A stretch of 64,000 nucleotides of DNA from Chelonoidis abingdonii (taxonomy: Eukaryota; Chordata; Testudines; Testudinidae): assembly GCF_003597395.2 (NCBI RefSeq), contig NC_133776.1:34791298-34855297 (forward strand), read 5' to 3'. Of the stretch, positions 1-10,975 are shown in pieces. The position numbers and the translations under genes are program-made. Within the stretch, counting starts at the first letter, position 1; each line of letters opens with the position of its first letter. Under the pieces are notes generated by a model. The model had not been told where the DNA came from and ran no database searches. It worked only from the letters and a program-made list of their open reading frames with translations.

Positions 1-1351
1 TAGTTCCCTTTGAAACCGTCTTTGAGAGAAAGAGACAGGTTTTCTGATGGGATATTAATAGCATCATCCCTTCCATTGTGTTCTAGAGCAATGGCCGAGA
101 GGAAAGGGAGGGGGATTTTTCCCTTACCGTAGATGACAGATTTCTAGTCTGGGCTTCCCAAATTGAATTGGGAGGCCACGAGAGGGCCCAAGGAGTATTT
201 TGGGAAACTTATGCTATAGAGCCTAAATCTTATTGTGGCACGAAGTAAAATCCAAGCTGGAGTAGAGTTGGGAGGTCACAGTAAAACTCAGATGTTGTAA
301 CTCTAAGTCGCAGAATTTGAGACACGAAACTGCTTTCCTGCACTGAACTTATCTCTCTTTGCCTTGAGAAAACCTTTACTCCTCTTCTTTGCTGTTCCTA
401 AAAGGATCCTGTTTACTACTTATGTGTAAACACACATTTCTTTGTTTAGGATAGACTTCTTAGCAACTTCTGCCTAGTTAGGGCTACATGGTTTGAACAT
501 GTGTTAAAACATCATTGAGGGGGAATTCATAACTTTACATATAATATTGCTACATACCTTTCATTATAATATTATAGACTAATGAGTTATTAGTTTTCAA
601 ATGATACCCCCCCGGGCATATTTTGTACAAAGATTATTACAACAGTGTGTAGGGTGTGAATACAGGGATGCATTGGTCACACTAACCTAAGGTTACACTG
701 TTCTTCTCACCTTGTATTAAGTCTTGCCTCAGCTTATGCTTGCAGATATACTCTCTAATCTTGACAGAGCTCATTAACTAACTAGCACAGGGTCAAATCT
801 GTACATGGATGGGAAAATTTTCAAGACAACCTAAGTGTCGCAGAAAGTAGTAGTGGTCCTTGGATGACAAATCCAGTTTCCCTGACTTTGTTGGGGCTAA
901 TTGTGTAACTATGGTGAGCAGGATTTGGCAGTTAGAATCCAATAATTCTTGTAGAAATATTGTGCTACTGGAGGTGCTGGCTCTTGCAGGAGATGTAAAG
1001 CAGAGATCCTGCAGTCATTAAAATCCCATACTGCTTTTTGTAAATGAATGGTTGTTAGGATTCTGGGTCTAACTTCTAATTGCATAATTGCTACAGCTGA
1101 GCAAATGGTGGAACTCTTCTTTTCATGAATATGCATTTGAAAACAAATTTTGAATTCAACATGTTTGCTATATGAGAACACTTCATGGTTGAGCCTTTCC
1201 CCTCCCCTAGTTTGCATTGTATGCCAAACCATTAGTTCTATGCAAGTCAATTTCTAATGTGGAGTAACAGTTTATTGCACAGACTTATTTGAAGCATACA
1301 TAATATATTTATAGCTTGACAAATTGAAGGCTCTAAAGACAAATACTTAAT
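1..1351. other. AT-rich DNA, no gene seen
   Basis: I see no exon-like frame, RNA gene or recognisable repeat here. The longest frame (minus strand, about 909-1250, 113 codons) lacks domain-like composition and is best read as chance. Confidence 0.5.
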
Positions 1352-1526
1352 GCCTGGGTGCCTAACATAAGGTTTCTATCCGCATTTTGGCACTGAAATA
1401 AAAGTGGTCCAACTTTCATAAGTGTTGATCAATCACAGATCTCATTGGCTTCACTGTTTTGTGGGTGTTTAGCACCTCTGAAAATCAGACCACTTTTATT
1501 TAGGTGCCTAAATATGTTAGGAGCCT
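1352..1526. repeat. Degenerate fold-back (palindromic) repeat
   Basis: The two ends are imperfect inverted copies. The left half holds AATAAAAGTGGTC near 1400 and the right half its complement near 1490; GGTGCCTAACAT on the left pairs loosely with ATGTTAGGAGCC on the right. Relatives of the same theme occur near 52390-52480 and 62578-62710. This looks like a non-autonomous DNA-transposon remnant of the palindromic MITE kind; the superfamily is not known. Confidence 0.55.
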
Positions 1527-2034
1527 TACAGTAAGAACCCAGGTTTAAAACATTTAGCCTTCTGTTTTATAATTTAGGAGACTGATTGATTACATTCCAA
1601 TAAAGTACAAGGCTGCCAAAGTGTTTTGGGAAGGTATTTAAAAGTAAAGTATTTCCTCAGAATGCTAGGTGGAAACTATGGCAAGAGGCAACAGTTATGA
1701 GCCATTCATGCCATTTAAGCATGGGGAATTTTTTTTTAGTTGAAAGCAATGAAGAGATTTTGCTTTGTATGGTTATTAGTAGAATATTTAGATCACTTTC
1801 ATTTATGTTTCATTACTAATTAGGTGCAGAAATTCTGTTGGAAAAAACATTCTACATAAATTGACGGAAAAAAGGCCTGATTTCAGTCTCCTTCCTACCA
1901 TTTTTACTCCTTTAGTTTCAGGGGAGTGACTCCTGATTTCCACCTGTATTGGGGAAATCAGAATCAGACCTAAAATGTTTGTTTGTGTGGCAGAGGTCCT
2001 GCAGCTTTTAGTGGAACTGACAACGTAAAGCAAC

Positions 2035-2190
2035 AAACAGAGCAGAAGGCAGAATATTCTATGAGCAGAGAATGGGGACAGGAAAGTGTGGGCTTTAATC
2101 TCAGTTTGGATGCTGATGCTTTTTGTGCTTTTGGGCAGGTCCCTTATCTTCTCTACCTTAGTTTTCCCATCTGTCACAGCATATTTACCA
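2035..2190 (+). repeat. MIR/CORE-SINE-like relic
   Basis: The stretch runs through the typical order of a MIR-like SINE body: a part like GACTGGGAGTCAGG, then GGGCAGGTCCCTTATCT, then a part like CTCAGTTTCCCATCTGT. The match is weak and fragmentary and is recognised by eye against the better copy at 51071-51402. Confidence 0.35.
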
Positions 2191-2499
2191 GTGGTGCAGT
2201 AAGATTACCTAGTGTTCAGGAAATACTTTGAAGATGGAAAGAACTACAATAAGAATTCACAATAAGAGCTCAGAATGATAACGTATCACTAATAAAGAGA
2301 AATATTGGTTTGGTAGGCTTAGTGCTACGTGCTAACAGTGAACCAGTGACAACAATTATTTAATCCTTTATAAACACTGTGTTCTTATGCCCTTCCAAAG
2401 GATACTTCTGGTAAGACAAAAGCCCAATATACTTAAAAGCACGATCTCCTTGGGAGGTCTAGGGCTGCAGATACACCATTAGCTGAAGGACTGAAGTCA

Positions 2500-2523
2500 G
2501 TGTGTGTGTGTGTGTGTGTGTGT
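2500..2523 (+). repeat. (GT)n microsatellite
   Basis: An uninterrupted GT dinucleotide run of about 12 units. It creates a spurious Cys-Val frame downstream. Confidence 0.95.
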
Positions 2524-4539
2524 AATGCAAATATTGAAAAAAAGAGTATACCAGGTATACCAGAGAGGAAGAGATTTAAATGTCTCTGTATTGAGCGGGG
2601 TGGGGAAAGGGGAATCTTTCCTCAAAATAACAGCAAAACCCTCCCCCCAGGTCAGGGTATGCACTCATGTACTCATGTGAAAAGATTGGGCCAAGTGTCA
2701 GGAGGATACAAGTCAGTTTATTTTAATATCAGTTGTGTTTCTAGATTTTAGGGTTCTCCATTTTTTTTGGACTCTGTTTAACTCTCAGAATTTGCACAGT
2801 TGGTCTACCCAGCATAAACAGTAGTGTATTTTCAGAATAGTTCATGCTTCTTTTTTAAAGGAAAAAAGGAGGATGTTAGGCAAATTATATGAACAAATTC
2901 TGACTGGATCATGCCTGTGAGGCACTGGCCAATGCTGAGCATGATACAGAGCTGTATAGCCTTCCAGTAGGGGGCACAACACACTCCAGAGCTCTGTAGT
3001 GAAGGTAGGATATACATCTCTGTGCACTACCTCAAGAGGTAGCACAATGTGAATGGAAGTTAGTCATGGCCCAGCCTGCTCTTAACCCATTGCACTGCTG
3101 CTTGTTCCCCCAGAGAAGCTAACAGAGAGCAGCAGGCTCAAGAAAACAAAGAACTGCAGTGGTGCCTGGCCTCTGAACCTGGTCCTCAGTGTCCTGGCTT
3201 TGAGAATAGTGTTGGAGAAGTGACTGAAAATTCTTTGTAATAAGAATTTTAGCACTGGTTCATCTAAATGCCCGACTACTCAGACACTATAGAAGCTGAT
3301 GGTTTCCTACCCACTGCCTATGCTCACTTATGCTCTGTGGGCATTTGACAGTTAATAAGAGGTGTGGCTAGAATGAGTATTTTGGACTATTATTGGCTTT
3401 TAATGAAACAAACTGCTTCTGAGAATCTTTAATCTGATCCATGCCCTCAGGTTGCTCAGAATTCTGACATTTTACACAGTGCTGAATATTTTTAGTGTGG
3501 AATCACTAGATTACACAGTAGGTTACTCTCTCTCCCCCTGTGTATACACATAGAAATCTGTGGGGATATGTACCTACAGATATTTATACACAAATTTTTG
3601 AAGATGTTTATTAAATGTATAAAAAGAATTGGAAATATCATAACAAAAATAAACTAATTCACATCCCCAAACTGATATCTTAGATCCCTGTTGTGCTTTC
3701 TGTAACCATGCACAGATGGAATTTTTCATGTGTTGATCTGCCATGGTTCCATGGTAAGGACAGTCATCTCTTTGTGGCCCATTCCCTCATCCTTGTTGCT
3801 CTTCTTTGCAGCTCTGAGGATCTGCGTATAGGAAGGAGTAGTGCATGTGTGCGTGAATTGTTTGCCCTGAGCCCTACTGGCTGTTCCCTTGAGAAAGGTC
3901 TCTCCATACTCCTCCATTGAGGGCCTGATCCCGCAAGAGGCTGAGCACCCAAAGCACCTACTGAAGTTGGAGGTGCTCAGTGCTGTTCCAGAAGCAGCTA
4001 CACACAGACTAAGGCATGCAAGCAGAGTAGAGGACTCTGCTTTCAGGGATTTCCCTGAGACTTGTGGCCTGGATTCCCTACATCTTCTATGAGATGGGGT
4101 AAGGGATGCATAGGGAAGAGATGGTAGGAAAGACAATGAGAGAATTCAAAACTTTGCAAATTTCCTCCCATCCTATGGATTTTTCTATGGGAGGAGATAA
4201 TCTTGGCCTTAGTAAATGACCCTGAAGTCCTCCAAGTTCCCCCTTTTCTAACAGAAAAAACCCTGAAATATAGCTTCCCTAATGTAGTTCTGTATAAATA
4301 AAGCCCCACTCCTAGTACATTCTACACTGAAAAAATGAAAGCAGATGTTAATTGGTCAAAGTGCTAAAGAACATAAGCAATGTGAGCGCATTGTTTGTAT
4401 GAGTTACAAGGTGCTTTTCATCTTCCATTATGACAGCAAGAGATAGCATGGCGCATGTTAAAAGAATAACACCCGTGACTGAGCCAGCAGATGATTTAAG
4501 TCAGGGAGAGCAGATGCTAATTCTGAGACCAACACCTAT
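2524..4539. other. Unannotated interspersed DNA, no gene seen
   Basis: There are no coding exons. Around 3919-3990 (GGCCTGATCCCGCAAGAGG and GAGGTGCTCAGTGC) lies half of a fold-back repeat of the kind seen elsewhere in the window. Overlapping frames on both strands at 3690-4310 are chance. Confidence 0.45.
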
Positions 4540-6050
4540 TCATAGAACATTAGGGTTGGAAGAGACCTCAGGAGGTCATCTAGTCCAATCCCTTGCTCAA
4601 AGCAGGACCAACACCAACTAAATCATTCCAGCCAGGGCTTTGTCAAGCCAGGCCTTAAAAACCTCTAAGGATGGAGATTCCACCACCTCCCTACGTACCC
4701 CATTCCTGTGCTTCACCACCGTCCTAGTGAAATAGGTGTTTCTTAATATCCAACCTAAACCTCCCCACTGCATACTGAACCATTGCTCTTGTCGTCATCT
4801 GCCACCACTTGAGAACAGCTGACGCCCACCTCTTGAACCACCCCTTCAATATGAAGCTGCTGATCAAATCCATCACTCTTCTCAACTAAAATAACCGCCC
4901 AGTTCCCTCAGCCTCTCCTCTAAGTCATATGCCCTCAGCCCCCTAACATTTTCGTTGCCGCCCGCTGAAATCCTCTACAGTTTGTCACCACATCCCTTCG
5001 AGTGGGGAACCAAAACTGACACAACACTCCAGATGTGTCCTAAATAGTGCCGAATAAGAGGGAAAGATCACTTCCCTCAATCTGCTGAAAAATGCTCGCT
5101 ACAATACACCCAATATGCCAGTTGGCCTTCTTGCAACAAGAGCAAACAACTGCGACTCATATCCACTTCTCGTCCACGTAATCCCTAGTTCCCTTTTCTG
5201 CATACTCTGCTATCCATCAGTCCCCACCTGTACACTGTAAGGGATCTCTTTCCCTACATGCAGGACTCCTGCACTTGTCCTTGGAACCTCAATCAGCGAT
5301 TTCTTGTCCATCCCCAATTTGTCAGTCACTCCTAGACCTCTCCCTACCCCAGTGTATCTACCTGTCCCCCCATCTTAGTTCAATCTGTAATTCGAGGGCA
5401 ATTCATCCCATCATCCAGATCATTAATAAAGATGCTGAACAAAACTGGCCCAGGGATCAACCCGTGGGGCACTCAGCTTGATACGGGCTGCCAAATAGAC
5501 ATCAAGCCATTGACCACTACCCATTGAGCCTGACAATCTAGCCAACTTTATATCCACCTTATAGTACATTCATACATCCATACTTGTTTAACTTGCTGGC
5601 AAGAATACTGTGGGAGACCGTATCAGAAGCTTTGCTAAAGTCAAGATGTATCACATCCAACGCTTTCCCCATATGAATAGAGCCAGTCATCTTCTCATAG
5701 AAGGCAATCAGGTTGGTCAGGTATGACTTGCCCTTGGTGAATCCACGTGGATTGTACCTGATCACCTTCCTCTCCTCCAAGTGCTTCAAAATGGTTTCCT
5801 TGAGGACCTGCTCCATGATTTTGCTGGGTACTGAAGTGAGGCTGACCTGTCTGTAGTTCCCCGAGTTCTTTTTTCCCTATTTTAAATATGGGCTCTATAT
5901 TTGCTTTTTTTCCAGTAGTCTGGGACTTCCCCCGATTGCCATGAATTTTCAAAGATAATGGCCAATAGTTCTGCATTCACATCAGCCAACTCCTTCAGCA
6001 CCCTTGGATGCATTAGTTCTGGACCCATGGACTTGTGCATGTCCAGTCTT
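4540..6050 (-). mobile_element. CR1 LINE, 5'-truncated, antisense
   Basis: This is the 3' part of a CR1 non-LTR retrotransposon. Its 3' end lies at the left: the complement reads GGACTAGATGACCTCCTGAG and ends in TTCTATGA, the CR1 terminus. On the minus strand, 5559-5976 encodes degraded reverse transcriptase in two frames, with NYWPLSL (consensus NYRPVSL), MEQVLKETILKHLEE, FTKGKSYLTNLIAFY and HLDFSKASDTVSH, the blocks before the palm. A frameshift near 5815 separates NYWPLSL from MEQVLKE. Further left the complement of 5400-5500 recalls the GVPQGSVLGP region, then the C-terminal part. The 5' end of the element is missing. It is inactive. Confidence 0.9.
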
Positions 6051-6082
6051 TCCTTTTGCATACACAGGCAATACTTTGTGGG

Positions 6083-6164
6083 CCAGATCCTCAGCTAGTA
6101 TAAATCACAGTAGCTCCATGGAAGTCAGTGAAGCTACATTAATTTACACAATCTAAGGATCTGG
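6083..6164. repeat. Fold-back repeat, about 36-bp arms
   Basis: The left arm begins CCAGATCCTCAGCTAG and the right arm ends CTAAGGATCTGG. Over about 36 bases the arms are reverse complements with roughly seven mismatches, separated by a short centre carrying GGAAGTCAGTG. It directly follows the CR1 at 4540-6050. A more decayed relative sits at 7972-8049. Confidence 0.7.
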
Positions 6165-7423
6165 TTTTTTTATCTTTAATGTCCATATTTTGATATTACA
6201 CTACATATTTATTAGGTATAGACAAACTGGTTCAAAAAAACATAAAAATCAGTCCTAATCTTAAAATTATCCTGGCCCTTTTTGGATTTGGATGAATATC
6301 CCTCTCTTCCTTCTCAGTCTCTGAGAGGTATCTTTTCTCCTCCTGAAATCCATCTTGTTACTTGAACAGGTGGTTCACTCTCCACTGGGTCATTTTCTGC
6401 CTTCAAGTATCCAGTGTTTTGGAGGCTAATTTCAATCAAAGGCAATTAATTTTTGAGTTACCTGTGACTGTCAAAAGCCAAAAATGACCAACTGAGGAGG
6501 TGAGGAATGAATGAAAACTCCCCAAATTCCGTTTGATTCTAGCACTTTCAAATACAACTCACAAATATACCTCATCTTACAGGGACTATTCTGTGCTTTT
6601 AAAGTTTCATATGTTATCTGAACTTGCTGGCAGCATATGCAAAGTGCTGGTGTTTGCTCTTTTTGTGTGAGGGTAAATATTATCTGTGTATAGGCCAAGA
6701 TATTCCAAAGCAACCACCGATTTTTTGGAGGGTGGGGGGATATCCAACTTGGGACAGTTTAGCTCTGATTTTTCAGCAGTGTTGAGCATCCACAATTTCA
6801 GCTGGAATTAATTTGAAGTGCAGAAAAAATCAAGCCCAAGAGATACCTGGGTGGTGATCCAAGAACCGAGACATTCAACATTAATGGTTGCTTTTGATGG
6901 ATCATGGCATGAACTTCCATCTCAAAATTCTTCTAATAATTAATCTTGTATTATGAATTATATCCATTTTATCACGAAGACAAGCCCAGTCTATCAGGAG
7001 AGATAACAGAGGTCACTTGGGCACTAGCCAGAAACTTGCTCTTATTTATAGGACCTCTGATTATGAAAAATGCTGATCTCAACTTGTCCACTCAGGCAGT
7101 AGGAAAGACAATTCTGGTGCAGTATATATCAGACATTTGCATTTGTTAACACAGACCAGGTCCTTAAATATTCAGATTTAAAGTTGCCTTTATTGTATAA
7201 TACCTTTTTCATGATGAAAAAGAAATAGCCAGAGACGTATTTCAATTTTATTTCTTAACTTTAACGTAGCGGTTCCCAAATATTTTGCCTGCATGACTGC
7301 ATTTTCAGACTTTACCGCTTCCCTTGACCCCACACAATGTGAAGGATGGTTTTTACAGTATACTTGTTAAATCTTTAGAGTTGAGAGTAGCTTCTGAAAC
7401 TTTTGATGCTCTTACCATCACTA
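6165..7423. other. AT-rich DNA, no gene seen
   Basis: No exon or RNA is visible. Near 7266-7370 the sequence GCGGTTCCCAAATATTTTG resembles the terminal part of hAT (Charlie-like) elements, but too little is left to name it. Confidence 0.4.
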
Positions 7424-7607
7424 AGGGGGGATAGCTAAACTCAGTGGTTTGAGCATTGGCCTGCTAAACCCAAGGTTATGAGTTCAATCCTTCAGGAGGC
7501 CATTTGGGGATCTGGGGCTAAAATCTGTCTGGGGATTGGTCCTGCTTTGAGCAGGGGGTTGGACTAGATGACCTCCTGAACTCCCTTCCAACCCTGAGAT
7601 TCTATGA
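7424..7607 (+). mobile_element. CryI-type tRNA-derived SINE
   Basis: This is a SINE with a tRNA-Lys-like head. GGGGGGATAGCT starts the element, the A box is TAGCTAAACTCAGTGG (two bases longer than usual), and the B box lies in GGTTATGAGTTCAATCC. An unrelated middle follows, then a CR1-like tail ending in ATTCTATGA. Over the last 74 bases it differs from the CR1 3' end at 61979-62052 at only about five positions. Such SINEs are transcribed by RNA polymerase III from the internal boxes and moved by the partner LINE. This family is known from cryptodiran turtles and is the main taxonomic marker in the window. It is near full length and fairly young. Confidence 0.9.
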
Positions 7608-9266
7608 ATATTTAAACTTCATAGAATAGTCCTATCTAAACTCATGTTAACTACTGAGGTTTTTTACCTTTTATTTGCTACTCCCCACCACAGTCTTTAT
7701 ACCAAAAATGGCCTAAGAAGATCAAGGACAACGAGAATGTTTGTGCTGCCTAACAGCAACTTGCTCTTATGCAACAAGGATAAGTAGATGTTGGTTAAAA
7801 TGTATTTAGATTTATTTTCTGTCACCTTTATGCTCTGCAAATGATGGAATGCAAATAATCTGAAAGTGAAATTTTATTGCAAGGTCATCTCCAGAGGCTA
7901 GCATTTTGCGCTTCATTGTTTTAAACTCTCAGAGCTTACAAAAATGACAAGAGTATAGCCAACAGGAGTCAGGCCCTCAGGTGGTATAAATCCAGATAGC
8001 TCTACTGATTTCAATTGAGTTACACCAATTAATATTTGCTGCAGATCCGCTTATTTTGCTAGGTCTAAGAACTCCCCATCCCGCCCAAGGTGGCATTATT
8101 CTTAGGTGACATGCCACAAAAGTGCTCTGCTGAAGGCAGCTCGCAAGAACTTCTTGTTAGAATCTGACCACGACCAAAGAAAAGGGAAAGAAACTCCAGA
8201 TGTGTATCCAGCACAGAGGGAATCAGGATTAAAACCCTGATCCTCAGTTCCAGGATTCTGCTGACCCTCCTAAGCACAATGGATGGGATCAACCAATCAG
8301 GAATTTTGAAGACGTATAATGAGATTTTTAACCATGTGGTGGAAGCCGAGCCAACCTTTTTCTAAGCATGAAAACACACCAAAAAATATTTTTGGTGCTC
8401 TCTGAATAGTAAAAATTAATGGAATACTCAGCTTTCACAAAAAACTGTCATAAATACAAGAGAGTTTACAGTAAATACTGCACAGAGTGAACTGGAAAAG
8501 TAAACCTAGAGAATTTTAAATTCTGCAGCTAAGATTTAATTTCACAGCTCCAATAGTGCCCCAGCTAAGGGTTAGGGTTTTTACTTTTTGGTGTTTCAAA
8601 CTGTATTAAATGAGGTGGAATGTTCCTTTAAGAACCTGGCACTTTGGCTCAAGCAACAGAAGCCCAGCCCTTCTGAACACTGACTGTGGGAATAAGAGAT
8701 GGTGGAGCGCTGTAGTAAGACTTCTCTGGAATTTGGGAAGTAGGATGGCTACTGTACACTGAATTTTGAGCATTCTGGAGTGTGACTCTGTTTATCTGTT
8801 TAACTTTATATGTTTTAAAATAAATAGCCTTTATCTGAATAGGCGACAACTGGTCTGGATGTTGTCATTCCAGGCAGAACTTCTCTTCATGGAATGTGTT
8901 ATATGAAAGAGCCATTATGGAGCTCCCTGAAGAAGACCAAAAGAGCTTTGGAACTTCTTTTCAAGGCACAAGCGGAGAACAAGACTAATCTAACAGGATG
9001 TACAGTACTGTTAGTACTTGCTGCACTTTCTATCAGTGTCATTATGCAGCACGGTGCAGCTTCAAAATGCTTCAGAAATTACTAGTCCATCGTGTGAATG
9101 CCATATTCTCACTTGTGAGCAGTTACTCACACCCATTGTCCCCATGACTTCAATAAGAATACACATTGGGGTTACTGAGAGTTAAGGGGTTCACTCTCTG
9201 GCCATTTGTGATTAGAAATCATCAGTATCTGGCTCTGTCCTGTCTGTATTTTTAGTCAAATATATA
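7608..9266. other. Unannotated DNA with fold-back relics
   Basis: No gene is visible. 7972-8049 is a worn relative of the palindrome at 6083-6164 (CAGGTGGTATAAATCC facing GTTACACCAATTAAT). 9116-9176 resembles another palindromic repeat with an ATGACTTCAATAAG centre. The rest gives no recognisable signal. Confidence 0.4.
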
Positions 9267-10759
9267 TGTAGCCCCTCCTCTCCACCAGGTTTTCTTCGTT
9301 AATGCCAATCTGCTTACAGGTTTTGGTGGACAGGCCTGGGTTCTTCTGGATCCTGCCACCCACTCAGCAGGGTGTATCTTCCGTATTTTTTCCTATGAAT
9401 TTATTTGGTGGTGCCTCCACCCCGCCCCCTTGTTCCTTCCTGGCAGGGTCACCAGGGCAGCTCAGGAGGAAAACTCTAACCCAGGGTAATCCCCACTTAC
9501 GTGCCAGATAGTTGGAGACTTCCAAGAAATAACACAAACACATACAATATATTCATCACAATAATTATATAAAACAGGAAACAAATATACATAACAGAGT
9601 AAAACACTATTTTTAGGGTCACTGGTGCCTGCACTGCTAATACCTGTGACTTTCCCCAGTCACATGACTTGAGGTAGCAAATGTAAGATTACAGTCCCGT
9701 TGGTACACGTATACTTAGCTGGGGCCCTTGATGACCTATGCCCACAAAATTCTTCTCTGTGGTGGTTTAGCAGTGTGGCTGACTGGGTTCAGTACAGCCC
9801 AAAGACTCACAAGTGGGAGAAGGTAGTAAATCCCTCCACAGGTTTAATACACAGCAGGTTGTAAAATCCCCAAACCCTCAAGCCCTGGTTTCAGGACACA
9901 GTTCAGGGAGCAGGGGGTCCCCAAAACAAATTCCGAGACTGACTAACTAGAAGATGGTGCACTCACAAACTCCATGAATGATTCTCAGGTTCAGAGATGA
10001 CTCTGGACTTCTCAGTCACTGCAGAGGGGCTGATCTCTGCTGGCAGGGATCCTCTTCAGGCAGGAATCAGGCTGCTTCATCCAGGATTTCCCCTCACCAC
10101 AAAGGGGTGCAGGGCTCAAGATGCAGATTACACAACTGTACTAAAATCCAAACTGTAGTCTCCTAGCCCAGCATCCAGACACACACACAGCAGGCAGCAG
10201 CCCTGGACTAGCAGGCAGAGCAGAGCTGACCACTGGTGGTCTCACCTAGGGAGCTGGAGGGCTGGTCTCACCTAGGGAGCTGGAGGGCTAACTCAGCCTG
10301 GCTGGGGGAGTTTCCCAGCAAAACTCTACAAACTGGGAATCATCAGTGTAGAAGGAAAAGCCCAGCAGAGGGATCTTGCTTTCAGGTCCCTAGAGGCCAG
10401 TTCTTAGGGGGAACCCTGCATGCAGGCCTGGGACTCACCAGCTCCCCACACAACCAGTCCTGCCCTTGCCCTGGCTGGCTTGAGACTGACTCAAAACAGG
10501 TTTCTGCCCTTTCCTGAACTCCCTGGGAGGGGTATCTCATTCCCTATTGGTTGCCCGGGCAGACTCTGAGTTTGCCTTGGTGCCCCCTGAGCTGCTAGCA
10601 GACAGAGCCCCAGGAATCTAGATAAGCTCCTTGGAGGAAAATATGTTGCATTATTCACCCAGCTGTAATCAGCCGTGCTGTTCTCTAAGCATGATGGTGT
10701 TTGTACCACCTCATCAGCAAACTTGATACCCGATGCCAACTTCTAGAAACATTGTCACA
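9267..10759 (-). mobile_element. Putative LTR-like block (boundaries uncertain)
   Basis: The block begins TGTAGCCCC and ends TTGTCACA on the plus strand, so both ends fit the TG...CA rule, and the complement starts TGTGACAA as several turtle LTRs do. The complement holds a CCAAT box (GGCAACCAATAGGG) and, far downstream, AATAAA at about 9400, which favours minus-strand orientation. No coding capacity is visible. I could not find a matching target duplication (ATATA against GTAAT), so the true ends may differ or flanking bases may be lost. It could also be two adjacent repeats. Confidence 0.38.
10238..10289 (+). repeat. Perfect 26-bp tandem duplication
   Basis: Two exact adjacent copies of a 26-base unit that starts GGTCTCACCTAGGG and ends GGAGGGCT. 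It lies inside the LTR-like block. Perfect identity suggests a recent slippage event. Confidence 0.95.
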
Positions 10760-10975
10760 GTAATTTGGGGCAACTGAGGCTAGACCCCAGCAGGATTTTC
10801 TGATGCTTTTTCCCTCAAGCCTCCATAAGGTTGTACAGAGGTTGATGCTGCTCTAGCTCTCTGGAGAAAAGCAGAAATACTGCAGTGCTGCAGGCATTTC
10901 TGATCAGTGTGAGACTTACTTCATAGAGGGCTAGAGCTGAGCTGTGTACTTCTGACCCATGGTCTCCTTCAGTCA
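10760..10975. other. Short unannotated spacer
   Basis: No gene or recognisable repeat. Confidence 0.4.

Noticed and set aside
5559..5816. Reverse-transcriptase gene
   Set aside because: Clear CR1 similarity, but frameshifted and truncated; kept as a LINE relic, not a gene.
7424..7500. Possible tRNA gene
   Set aside because: The A and B boxes belong to a SINE head joined to a CR1-like tail; no intact cloverleaf or anticodon arm is expected.
9267..10759. Clean LTR call for this block
   Set aside because: No matching flanking duplication was found, so it is kept only as a low-confidence LTR-like unit.
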